Source: Oleiharenicola sp.
GTDB lineage: Bacteria > Verrucomicrobiota > Verrucomicrobiia > Opitutales > Opitutaceae
NCBI GenBank assembly: GCA_025363455.1
Contig: JANYDW010000061.1
Location: forward strand, 1 to 64,000
Reading direction: 5' to 3'
DNA: 64,000 nt
Shown here: one piece after another, positions 18,201 to 25,850 of the stretch
How positions within the stretch are numbered: the first letter of the stretch is position 1
Layout: every line of letters begins with the position of its first letter
Notes under the pieces: generated by a model
Database searches by the model: none
What the model saw: only the letters and a program-made list of their open reading frames with translations
Told to the model about the DNA's origin: nothing
Position numbers and translations under genes: made by a program

Positions 18201-18652
18201 TCTTCCTGCCGAACGCGGGGGAGCGGGCCCGGACATTGCTGGAGCTGGGACGAAAAGAGGAGGCATTCGAAGCCGCGCGCTATATCTTGAGGCATCCGGA
18301 TGTCAGTCCGCGTTGGAATTCCGATGCGGTGGCGATCCGCGTGCTCTGGCAGGGAGAGCGGCGCCAGGAAGCGGAAGACGAATCGACCCGGCTGTTTGCC
18401 CGCTGGCCGCACGACAGTTACCTGCGAGGATTCACCCTCGTTGCGCTTGGTCGATTCGACGAGGCCCTCGCGTTCCTGGAACACACACCATCCACGATAG
18501 CGCGTAATCTCTTTTGGGATACTATGTGGGATCCGTGGCGCGAAGACCCTCGATTTACGCAGCTCGTTGTAAAATTGGGCCGCGCCGAGGAATACAAGGT
18601 TGGGCGAGAGACCCTGGCGCGGATGCGAAAGGAACAGGAGGCAAAGAAATGA
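15218..18652 (+). CDS. TIR - membrane segment - helical module - TolB-like - TPR protein
   Basis: 1144 residues. TIR at 1-140 (Glu80 in FRLEWRLA), a palindrome-derived linker at about 144-184, a membrane helix at about 188-207 (LAPVIAGAVVAVLALILA), and one copy of the recurring module at about 233-640. That copy opens SEARQLVAKAWEQ and ends RLDPSLDPLRDQPRF. The TolB-like domain at about 670-800 begins SVAVLAFANLSDDKANEYF, and TPRs run to the end. The start is the ATG overlapping the AAA_14 stop; the frame extends upstream but that part lies inside the ATPase gene. The stop in turn overlaps the next TIR start, so three genes form one coupled unit. A membrane-anchored receptor with cytoplasmic TIR is the likely topology. 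Confidence 0.88.
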   Translation: MSDPGKAVFLSYASQDAEAAKRICDALRAAGVEVWFDQSELVGGDAWDQKIRRQIKECALLIPIISAATQARTEGYFRLEWRLADQRTHLMGRNKAFLLPVTIDGTTDADADVPESFVAVQWTKAPGGEVPAGFAARVKTLLDVNVGASLLSRHSPATADDDARGRAQGAPLQVKAGSGDPALQKSPRWLAPVIAGAVVAVLALILARPWEKASPPAGPSARRSAPTTTVTTGVPSEARQLVAKAWEQMNKPEMARAELEVADELCKRAVALDGDDADAWAAWSQVDSWYIYHNLDRSAARQEGARTKAARALKLSPNSYEARLAQACHLVRQGGGQWASLFAKEADGLLRALLRERPDEPRALLSFGVLLRNIGKISEAREVFGRMAKNPSFAAQAMNELGWAEYFNNEYRASEAAADASVALQPYWGNLILKTRLAQKWQGDLIIAEDALHRLPVSVQQEDWGASYAAELYYLRREPEAMLRVLNNVPRDWLQSNSFDGPKAYYAALAQQMAGHEEAAQIQWRKALNLIERRLTDQPDSGALLHWKGNILAAMGKRLEAETILHLARDMGEKNRPLRDTDAIDEILLGNLDAAITLLERAVTERSRWATAATYRLDPSLDPLRDQPRFKALLAQIEADPRFSPRAEAASAPSASSQLPSPSSPPQADSKSVAVLAFANLSDDKANEYFSDGISEELLNVLAKVPGLKVMARTSSFHFKGKDTPIADIAAQLGVAYVVEGSVRKQGDKVRITAQLIKAADGFHVWSDTFTRDLKDIFAVQDEIAGLIAQQLQLKLGESTRVTKVVNPEAYRLLLEGRQFWNLRTEEGFTKAEAAFTKALALDPQFAEAHAGLAGVCVIRSVYRELDAVALDANDLRRAVNEGRRALEIDPASAEAHVVLGYAQMLGNQLAEADRHFQQALMLSPNSALVHCWYGLLLSNQGRLDASTRHYQQAAELDPLWFINLQMLGGSLALAQRYDQSLGIIERAAALRTEIFLPNAGERARTLLELGRKEEAFEAARYILRHPDVSPRWNSDAVAIRVLWQGERRQEAEDESTRLFARWPHDSYLRGFTLVALGRFDEALAFLEHTPSTIARNLFWDTMWDPWREDPRFTQLVVKLGRAEEYKVGRETLARMRKEQEAKK
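15652..15768 (+). repeat. In-frame composite palindromic elements (84-base element plus a second hairpin)
   Basis: The first part (15652-15735) starts TGTAGGGGCGTCGCTCTTG and ends AAGGCGCGCCCCTACA. It differs at only two positions from 29845-29928 in another TIR gene. A second hairpin, AAGGCGGGATCAGGCGATCC followed by CGCCCTACA, is joined directly. Both are translated in frame. Confidence 0.88.
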
Positions 18653-21600
18653 GCGGGTCGAGCAAAGCCGTCTTCCTTAGCTATGCCTCGCAAGATGCGG
18701 AAGCCGCGAAGCGCATCTGCGACGCGCTCCGGGCCGCCGGGGTCGAGGTATGGTTCGACCAGAGCGAGTTGGTCGGCGGGGATGCGTGGGACCAGAAGAT
18801 CCGCCGACAGATCAAGGACTGCGCGCTCCTGATTCCGATCATTTCCGCAGCGACGCAGGCGCGCACCGAAGGCTATTTTCGGCTGGAGTGGCGGCTGGCG
18901 GACCAGCGTACGCATCTGATGGCGAAGGGCCGGGCGTTTCTGTTGCCCGTCGTCATTGACGACACGCGCGACTTCGACGCGCATGTGCCGGATTCATTCA
19001 CCGAGGTGCAGTGGACGCGGTTGAAGGACGGGGCGACGCCACCGGCGTTTTGTGAGCGAGTGAAGCGATTGTTGGATGGGGATGTAGGGCGGGATCTCCG
19101 AATCCCGCCGTCTGACCCGACCAAGGCGGGGTTCGGAGACCCCGCCCTACATAAAAAAGGCCGCCCCTGGCTGATCCCGATGATTCTCGGCGCGGTGGCC
19201 ATCGCTGTTGCCACGGTCTGGTTCACGCGCAAGCCCGGGCCGGCCGCCGCGGTCGAACCACCGGCGCGGCGGAGCGCACCGACCACCACGGAAACCGTCG
19301 TCGCGCCGCTGACCGAGGCCCAGAAGCTGGTCGCGCGGGCGCGCAAGATCTACGACGACGGTGACGAGCTCAACCGCGACAATCTTTTCCTGGCGGATGA
19401 AATGGTGCAACGCGCGCTTGCGCTCGATCCGTCCGAGCCTTCGGCCTGGGAACTCGCCACCTGGTTTTCCTACATCATGGTTTGGCACGCGATCGATGTC
19501 ACCCAGGCACGGCGCGAGACCCTGCTGCGCCAGGCCAACCGCGCGATCGCCCTGGCGCCGGACTCCGTCGCCGCCCAACTGGTCTATGCCAACGCGCAGC
19601 TGGCCGGCCGCTTTGGGGGTGGCAACGCCAGCCCGGGCAACTTCGCGCCGATTGAGGCCAGCTTGAAGCAACTGGCCGGGCGCGAGCCTCAGAATTGGAA
19701 AATCCAGCGGGCCCTAGGCACCGTCTATCGGCTCACCCAACGAATGGACGAGGCCGTTCGCGTTTTCAACCGGGCGATCGAGCTGTCCGACGGAGATCCG
19801 ATGGCCACGGCCGACCTCGTCAACGTGCTCATCCGTCGCAATCATTTTGCCGAGGCGGAGGCCCTGCTCGCCCGGGAGTTAGCGCACCACCGCAGCAGCC
19901 GGCTGCTCACCTTCAATCTGATCGTGAAATATCGCTGGCGCGGTGACGCCGAAAGTGCGGCCAAGGACATCGCCGACTGGCCGGATTGGCTGTTGCAACA
20001 GGACCGCGGGTTCTCGGTGGCCTGGCAGGCCGCCCTCTGGGCCCGCCAGCCCGACCTCGCCCTGCGCCTGGTGCTGCAATTTCCCCGCCAAGAAGTGCGG
20101 GACATAATTTTCTCCGGGCCCAAGGCGGTGCTTTCCGCCCGGGCGCAGGAGCTGGCCGGCAATATAGTCGCGGCGCAGGCGGATTGGCGGGCCGTGCTGC
20201 AACAGTGTGACCAGGAGCTGGCCGCCAATGCCTCGGATCTCACCGCACTCTATTGGAAGGCGTGGGCGCTGGCGCGGCTCGGAGACCAAACGGGGGCGCA
20301 GGCGGCCGCCACCCTGCTGCGACAGCGCCTCCAGTCCGTGCCGAGCAATTACATCCACTCCTACACCGCGGCGGCCCTCTGGGTGACCGTGGGCTGGACC
20401 GATGTGGCGGTCACCACGCTGCAAGCCGAGCTGCAAACTCCGACGGATTACATATCCCTGACGCGGGCCGGCCTTGAGCTCGAGCCGGCGTTCGACCCGA
20501 TCCGGTCGGATCCGCGATTCCAGGACCTCGTCCGGCTGGCCCCGTCGCCGTCTCCCGCCTCCGGCCTCCAGGCCCGCCCTGAGCTCGCCGAACGGGCTCC
20601 CTCGGCTCGGCCGGAGGTCGAGCCGAAGTCCGTCGCCGTCCTCGCCTTCGCCAACCTTAGCGATGACAAGGCCAATGAGTATTTTTCCGACGGCATCAGC
20701 GAGGAGCTGCTGAATGTGCTGGCGAAAGTGCCCCAGCTGAAGGTGGCGGCGCGAACTTCTTCGTTTTATTTCAAGGGTCGGAACGAACCGATCCCCGAAA
20801 TCGCCCGGAAGCTTGGCGTCGCCTACGTCGTCGAGGGCAGCGTGCGCAAGGCCGGCAACAAGGTTCGCGTGACGGCCCAGCTCATCAAGGCGGCCGACGG
20901 CTTCCATGTGTGGTCCGAGACCTACGACCGCGACCTGACGGACATCTTCGCCGTGCAGGACGAGATCGCGAAGAAGATCCTCGGGGTGGTGAAGGGCAGC
21001 GTGCTGGGTGAGACGGAGCTGCCGCACGCGACGACAACGAAAATCGAGGCCTACACGCTGTTTCTCCAGGCCCAGGGGGCATTCGCCCTGCGCGGCGAAG
21101 CCAACCTGCGGGAAGCCGTCCGCCTGTTCGAGGCGGCGCTAGCGGTTGATCCGGATTATGTCCCGGCGCTCGTCGGCCTGGCGAAGGCCCTCGTGGTGTT
21201 GCCCAACTATGCCTACCTGACCGGACCGAAGGCGCGCGAAGTGACGGAGGCGGCCAACAAGGCGGCGCGCCGTGCGCTCGAGCTCGAACCGCAAAATGCC
21301 GCGGCGCACGCCTCGGTCGGCTGGGCGACGTTCCAGTATGGCTGGCAATGGAGCGAGGGCCTGGCCGAGGTCGAGCGGGCCCGGGATCTTGCCCCCAATG
21401 ATTCGTGGAACTGGAATTTGCTGGGCGATTGCCACCGCCTCGCCGGCGATCACGTCCAGGCGCTCGTGGACAAGCAGCGGGCCTGGGAGTTGGATCCACT
21501 CAGCCCCAACAGCCATTGGGACCTCGCTTACACCTACCTGGTGGTCGGACGCTATGACGAGGCCATCCAATGGTCCGAGAAGTGCATCGCCCTCGCGCCG

Positions 21601-22053
21601 CACAACATGGACAGCTACACGCCCGGCCTCCTCGCAGCGGGGCGGGCCGGCCGGCTCGACCAGATGCGGCGGATGCTCACGGCCACCCGGCAGAACGTCC
21701 ACGAAGGCGAAGGCCTGCTGCTCCTGCTCGAGGCCTATGGCGCCATCCTTGAGAAAAAACCGGTCGAGGCACGGCGGTTGCTGGCCTTGGCGGCGCCGCT
21801 CGCGGAGTCCGGCACGGGTTCGCTGGCCTACCTCGGCTACATTTTCCTGCTGCTCGGCGAATCCGACCAGGCGGCGCAGTGGTTGCAGCGGGCCTACGAA
21901 CGGCGCGACCTCTCGATGATCTGGAGCGAAATCATCGACTTCGATGTGATCGCGGCGAATCCGAAGACCCGGCCGATCCTCGACCAACCCGGCTTGAAGG
22001 AGCTCTACGAACTCCGGCATCGCAACGCCCGCGCCGGCCTGAACAAACTGTGA
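18649..22053 (+). CDS. TIR - membrane segment - helical module - TolB-like - TPR protein
   Basis: 1134 residues, same plan as the preceding gene: TIR at 1-140 (MSGSSKAVFLSYASQD, Glu80), palindromic linker at about 145-168, membrane helix at about 172-192 (LIPMILGAVAIAVATVWF), module at about 220-630, TolB-like at about 657-784 (SVAVLAFANLSDDKANEYF), then TPRs. The TIR part is close to its neighbour's at the DNA level, while the module and TPRs are much more diverged. The TolB-TPR junction also differs (KKILGVVKGSVLGETELP). The stretch before TolB contains a hairpin-like GGCTCGGCCGGAGGTCGAGC, also seen near 27770. Its start overlaps the previous stop. Confidence 0.88.
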   Translation: MSGSSKAVFLSYASQDAEAAKRICDALRAAGVEVWFDQSELVGGDAWDQKIRRQIKDCALLIPIISAATQARTEGYFRLEWRLADQRTHLMAKGRAFLLPVVIDDTRDFDAHVPDSFTEVQWTRLKDGATPPAFCERVKRLLDGDVGRDLRIPPSDPTKAGFGDPALHKKGRPWLIPMILGAVAIAVATVWFTRKPGPAAAVEPPARRSAPTTTETVVAPLTEAQKLVARARKIYDDGDELNRDNLFLADEMVQRALALDPSEPSAWELATWFSYIMVWHAIDVTQARRETLLRQANRAIALAPDSVAAQLVYANAQLAGRFGGGNASPGNFAPIEASLKQLAGREPQNWKIQRALGTVYRLTQRMDEAVRVFNRAIELSDGDPMATADLVNVLIRRNHFAEAEALLARELAHHRSSRLLTFNLIVKYRWRGDAESAAKDIADWPDWLLQQDRGFSVAWQAALWARQPDLALRLVLQFPRQEVRDIIFSGPKAVLSARAQELAGNIVAAQADWRAVLQQCDQELAANASDLTALYWKAWALARLGDQTGAQAAATLLRQRLQSVPSNYIHSYTAAALWVTVGWTDVAVTTLQAELQTPTDYISLTRAGLELEPAFDPIRSDPRFQDLVRLAPSPSPASGLQARPELAERAPSARPEVEPKSVAVLAFANLSDDKANEYFSDGISEELLNVLAKVPQLKVAARTSSFYFKGRNEPIPEIARKLGVAYVVEGSVRKAGNKVRVTAQLIKAADGFHVWSETYDRDLTDIFAVQDEIAKKILGVVKGSVLGETELPHATTTKIEAYTLFLQAQGAFALRGEANLREAVRLFEAALAVDPDYVPALVGLAKALVVLPNYAYLTGPKAREVTEAANKAARRALELEPQNAAAHASVGWATFQYGWQWSEGLAEVERARDLAPNDSWNWNLLGDCHRLAGDHVQALVDKQRAWELDPLSPNSHWDLAYTYLVVGRYDEAIQWSEKCIALAPHNMDSYTPGLLAAGRAGRLDQMRRMLTATRQNVHEGEGLLLLLEAYGAILEKKPVEARRLLALAAPLAESGTGSLAYLGYIFLLLGESDQAAQWLQRAYERRDLSMIWSEIIDFDVIAANPKTRPILDQPGLKELYELRHRNARAGLNKL
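19082..19152 (+). repeat. In-frame palindromic element, GGGCGGGATCTCCG family (copy 2)
   Basis: 71 bases, starting ATGTAGGGCGGGATCTCCG and ending GGAGACCCCGCCCTACAT. Translated as VGRDLRIPPSDPTKAGFGDP in the TIR-membrane linker. Confidence 0.9.
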
Positions 22054-22432
22054 GCGGCGGGAATTGAACGCTCAACGCCCAACTTTTAACATTTAACGCT
22101 CAATGACTGAACCAGTCCAAACCGGTTTACCACGGATTGCACGGATAGCCACGGATTCAGGTCGAGGCAGGGTTGGCCACGAAGAGGCACAAAAACGCAC
22201 AAACGAAGACATTCAGACCGGGGTCGTTTTTTGTGAACTTTTGTGCCTTTTCGTGGCCACAAATTCCGTGAGATTGTCCATCCGTGTTCATCGGTGTATT
22301 CCGCGGTTAAAACGGCTCGGAGGTTTTTTTGTAGGAGCGTGCTTGCACGCGATTCCCAAACCATCGCCTGCCGTTTCGACAGGCTCAAGGCCCCGAGCGT
22401 GTCGTGGGGCAAGCAGGCTCCTACATTAAGCC
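22054..22432. repeat. 379-base spacer built of nested palindromes
   Basis: An AACGCTC tract comes first. An outer palindrome at 22122-22314 (AAACCGGTTTACCACGG to CCGCGGTTAAAACGG) follows. It encloses an inner palindrome at 22175-22258 (GGCCACGAAGAGGCACAAAA to TTTTGTGCCTTTTCGTGGCC). Then comes a REP-like element at 22331-22428 (TGTAGGAGCGTGCTTGCACG to GCAAGCAGGCTCCTACA), itself interrupted by a TTTCGACAGGCTCAAGG motif. It ends four bases before the next TIR start. No gene is seen. Confidence 0.75.
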
Positions 22433-25400
22433 ATGTCTGATCCCGGCAAAGCGGTTTTCCTTTCTTATGCTTCGCAGGATGCTGAAGCCGCCAAGCGCAT
22501 TTGCGACGCGCTGCGGGCGGCGGGCATCGAGGTCTGGTTCGACCAGAGCGAGCTGCGCGGAGGTGATGCGTGGGACGCCATGATCCGGAAGCGCATCAAG
22601 GAGTGCGCACTGTTCGTGCCGCTCATCACACCGACCACCAATGCCCGCGCGGAGGGCTACTTCCGGCTCGAGTGGAAACTGGCCGTGGACCGCTCGCACC
22701 TGATGGCCGACGATGCGCCATTCCTTTTTCCCATTGTCTTGGGTGATGTTTCCGACGCCACCGCCCGCGTGCCCGACAAGTTCCGCGACGTGCAGTGGAC
22801 GCGGTTGCGGCTGGACGAGACCCCGGGCGAACTGGCCGGGCGGGTGGCGCGGCTGCTGAGCGGCGATGTAGGGCGGGATCTCCGTATCCCCATCGGCTCC
22901 GCTCAGGGCCTGAGCCCTGTCGAACGGCCGCAATCTTCGGAGAAGGCGGGGTTCGGAGACCCCGCCCTACAGAAGAACCACCGCCCGGCTTGGGTGCGCA
23001 ATCTTGGTATGATTGGTGGCCTGGCCATCGGCCTGATCTATGCGATCCGGCCGCTCTTCGTGCCGGAGCATAGCGTCCAGGACAAACCGGCGCGGACCGC
23101 TCCCACTTCGCCATCTCCCGTCTCCGACCTCCCGCCTGCGGTGAGCCCGCTCGACTCCGCTCGGGGCCTGAGCTTGTCAAACGGCTTGTCGAATCCGTCT
23201 CCGGCCTCCCCGGCGGCTCAAGCCGCCGTGTCCGAGGCGCGAAAGCTGGCCCATCGGGCCCGCGCGCTCATCGACCAGCTGGATTCCACGCCCGACGATT
23301 ACGCCACCGCGGAGGGTCTGGTGAAGCGCGCCCTTGAACTTGATGCGAACGACGGTGAGGCCTGGGCCGTCTCCTCGCTGCTCAATAGCCTGTACCTCTC
23401 CCGGGGCTTCGATCGCAGCGAGGCGCGGCGCGAAGCAGCCCGCAGCCAGGCCGAGCGGGCCGTGAAGCTGGCGCCGGAGTCACCCAACGCCTGGCTGGCG
23501 CTGGGCCGCGCGGCATTCTCCACCGACTTGCCCCGCTCTGAACAGGCCCTGCGTCGCGGCCTCGAGCTGGCGCCCAACGATGGCCGGCTGCTGATCGCCC
23601 TTGGGGGGCTGTACCGCCGGCAGAGCCGGAATGACGAGGCGCTCGCCGTCTATGAGCGCGCGGCCGCGTTGCCGGATTCCTGCGCGCTGGCGCGTTACGA
23701 CCAGTACCTCATTCATTTCTATTTCGGTCATTTTGCCGAGGCTGATCGCTGCATCCGCGCGGCGTTTGCCGAGACGAAAACGGTCAACATCGTCGCCGGC
23801 CTCGCCTTGCATGAGGTTACCTGGCGCGGCCGGGTGCCGGAGGCGCTCCAGGTGCTCGCCGAAGCTCCGGCCAACGTGCGCGGCCAGCCGCGGGTGGTGG
23901 TCGCCACGGTTCTCGTCGACCTGATGGCGCATCGGCCGGAGGAGGCGCTGCACGCCCTCGACCAGCTGCCGGCCGACACCATCAATGACGCGTGGTACAC
24001 CGGCCCGAAGGCGCTGCTCGCCGGCCTCGCGCATTTCCAGGCCGGCCGGCCCGAGGCGGCGCGCCTCGCGTGGGAGGCGGGCCTCGCCGTGGTGCGCCGG
24101 CGGTTACAGGACACGCCGAACGACGTGGAGCAACGGATCCGTCTCGGTGAGCTGCTGGCCTGGAGTGGCCAGACGGAGGCGGCGGTGCACGAGGCGAAGG
24201 TCGTGGCGGAGCTGAGCCGGGGGGGCGCGGGTGCGTCCTGGACCGACTCCGCCGCCCGCATCTATGCCGCGTTGGGCCGGGCGGACGAGGCCGTGCCGTT
24301 GCTCAAGCATATGTTGGAAACCCCGGCCGCCGGCCGCTGGCCGCTCACGCCCGCCCTGCTGCGCCTTGATCCGATTTGGGACCGGCTGCGCGACGACCCG
24401 CGGTTTCAGAAACTGACCGTGGAAAATGAGATCACGGACCACGGACCGGAGACCAGGGCGGCCCCGCTGTCTGAGGGAGCGCAGCTCGCCGTGCGCGCTC
24501 TGGCGTTTATCACCAAGGTCGGCTTCACGCGCGACGACCTCGCGCCGGCGGATGACTTCGCCCGGCGGGCGACGGAGAAGGAGCCCGATTCCGCTGCCGC
24601 GTGGGGCGTGCGGGCGGGTGTGCAATCCGCCTGGGTTTTCCGGGGTTGGGACATCAGCGAAAAGCGCCGGCAGGACACACAGACTTTCGCGAATCATGCG
24701 CTCGCGCTCGACCCCAATGAACCCGAGGCGCTGCTCGCTCTGGGCCACGTGCTGCGCGCGCAGGGCGCGTTCGAACAGGCGGTGGCACACTTGCGCCGCG
24801 CGGGCGCCGCCAACCCGGATCATGTGCGGCTCATCCGTGCGCTCGGTTACACCCTCAACCAGGCGGGCCGCGACCCCGAGGGCCGGGCGGTGTTGCAAGA
24901 CGTCGTGCGGCGCATGCCCCGCGACCCCTTGCTGCGCTACGAGCTCGCGCTGACCTACTGCAGCTACGGCGCCGGGGGGGCCAATCCGGAAAACCTGTCC
25001 GCGGCGCTGGAGCAGCTCGATGCCGCGCTCGCCATCCAGCCGTTTTCGTCGGCGCTGATCCTGAAGGCCGCGTTGATCGGCGGCTGGCGTGGCAATTTGC
25101 TAGCGATGCGCGCCGTGCTCGACCAACAGGACAAGTTGTCGTTGGCGGAGAGATCGGAGGATCGCTCTATCTGCGTTGAGATGTGGGCTGGCTTAATTGA
25201 GCACCGGCCGGACCGCGTCGAGGCGGCTGCGGCCCTGACCGCGCGGAACTATTTTGACGACCTGGTCATGCCGATGCGCCCCAAGGCGTGGTCGCTCGCC
25301 CTGGCTCACCGGCTCGCCGGCAAGGAAAACCTGGCCCACAACGACTGGCAGTCCGCCGCCACCATGCTGCGCGCCCGGCTGAAGGACGAACCAGCCAATA

Positions 25401-25705
25401 ATACCTTCAAGGTGGAGCTCGCGATCACGCTGGCCTGGCTGGACCAGCGGGAGGAGGCGGCGCGGTTGATTGGCGAGGTCGAACCGCTTTTGCAGGAGCA
25501 GCCGACCCTCGGGAGCGCGCGCCTGCTGGCACTTTATTACGCGGCGCTGGGCGATGCGGCGCGGGCGGTGCCTTACCTGCGGTCGAAGCTGGACGAGAAT
25601 GTCTTCACGTCGCGCAAGGTGATCCCGCTCGATCCGTCGTGGGACAAACTCCGCGGCCAGCCGGAATTCGAGGCGCTGCTGAAGGAGCCGGAGGCCCGGA
25701 AATGA
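22433..25705 (+). CDS. TIR - membrane segment - duplicated helical sensor module
   Basis: 1090 residues. TIR at 1-140 (FRLEWKLA; the segment LITPTTNARAEGYF differs from the usual IISANTQAR). A long palindromic linker lies at about 145-180, and a membrane helix at about 187-203 (LGMIGGLAIGLIYAI). No TolB domain: two modules at about 265-661 and 679-1089, recognised by RGFDRSEARREAARS versus RGWDISEKRRQDTQT and by RLDPIWDRLRDDPRF versus PLDPSWDKLRGQPEF. The same organisation occurs in the gene at 10649. The linker before module 1 contains a second in-frame repeat (CTCCGCTCGGGGCCTGAGC). Confidence 0.86.
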   Translation: MSDPGKAVFLSYASQDAEAAKRICDALRAAGIEVWFDQSELRGGDAWDAMIRKRIKECALFVPLITPTTNARAEGYFRLEWKLAVDRSHLMADDAPFLFPIVLGDVSDATARVPDKFRDVQWTRLRLDETPGELAGRVARLLSGDVGRDLRIPIGSAQGLSPVERPQSSEKAGFGDPALQKNHRPAWVRNLGMIGGLAIGLIYAIRPLFVPEHSVQDKPARTAPTSPSPVSDLPPAVSPLDSARGLSLSNGLSNPSPASPAAQAAVSEARKLAHRARALIDQLDSTPDDYATAEGLVKRALELDANDGEAWAVSSLLNSLYLSRGFDRSEARREAARSQAERAVKLAPESPNAWLALGRAAFSTDLPRSEQALRRGLELAPNDGRLLIALGGLYRRQSRNDEALAVYERAAALPDSCALARYDQYLIHFYFGHFAEADRCIRAAFAETKTVNIVAGLALHEVTWRGRVPEALQVLAEAPANVRGQPRVVVATVLVDLMAHRPEEALHALDQLPADTINDAWYTGPKALLAGLAHFQAGRPEAARLAWEAGLAVVRRRLQDTPNDVEQRIRLGELLAWSGQTEAAVHEAKVVAELSRGGAGASWTDSAARIYAALGRADEAVPLLKHMLETPAAGRWPLTPALLRLDPIWDRLRDDPRFQKLTVENEITDHGPETRAAPLSEGAQLAVRALAFITKVGFTRDDLAPADDFARRATEKEPDSAAAWGVRAGVQSAWVFRGWDISEKRRQDTQTFANHALALDPNEPEALLALGHVLRAQGAFEQAVAHLRRAGAANPDHVRLIRALGYTLNQAGRDPEGRAVLQDVVRRMPRDPLLRYELALTYCSYGAGGANPENLSAALEQLDAALAIQPFSSALILKAALIGGWRGNLLAMRAVLDQQDKLSLAERSEDRSICVEMWAGLIEHRPDRVEAAAALTARNYFDDLVMPMRPKAWSLALAHRLAGKENLAHNDWQSAATMLRARLKDEPANNTFKVELAITLAWLDQREEAARLIGEVEPLLQEQPTLGSARLLALYYAALGDAARAVPYLRSKLDENVFTSRKVIPLDPSWDKLRGQPEFEALLKEPEARK
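22867..22971 (+). repeat. In-frame palindromic element, GGGCGGGATCTCCG family (copy 3) with an internal second repeat
   Basis: The arms are TGTAGGGCGGGATCTCCG and GGAGACCCCGCCCTACA. The loop has received a GCTCAGGGCCTGAGCCCTGT hairpin, so the element is 105 bases and still in frame. Confidence 0.88.
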
Positions 25706-25766
25706 ACGCGCAACGCTCAACTTTTAACGCTGAACGCTGAATGACTGAACCAGAGATTCGCAGATA

Positions 25767-25837
25767 CGTAGGGGCGCAGTCTCGCTGCGCCCGGGTTTGG
25801 AATCGCGGCAAGGGCGCAGCAAGTCTGCGCCCCTACG
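25767..25837. repeat. Palindrome just upstream of a TIR start
   Basis: CGTAGGGGCGCAGTCTCGCTGCGCCC and its partner ending GTCTGCGCCCCTACG form hairpins in the leader of the TIR gene at 25851, ending 13 bases before its start. The GAGGT ribosome binding site lies just outside the right arm. Confidence 0.8.
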
Positions 25838-25850
25838 GTGGAGGTCACGC

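Noticed and set aside
22054-22432. CRISPR array
   Set aside because: Repeats are not evenly spaced and there are no unique spacers of equal length; they are nested palindromes.
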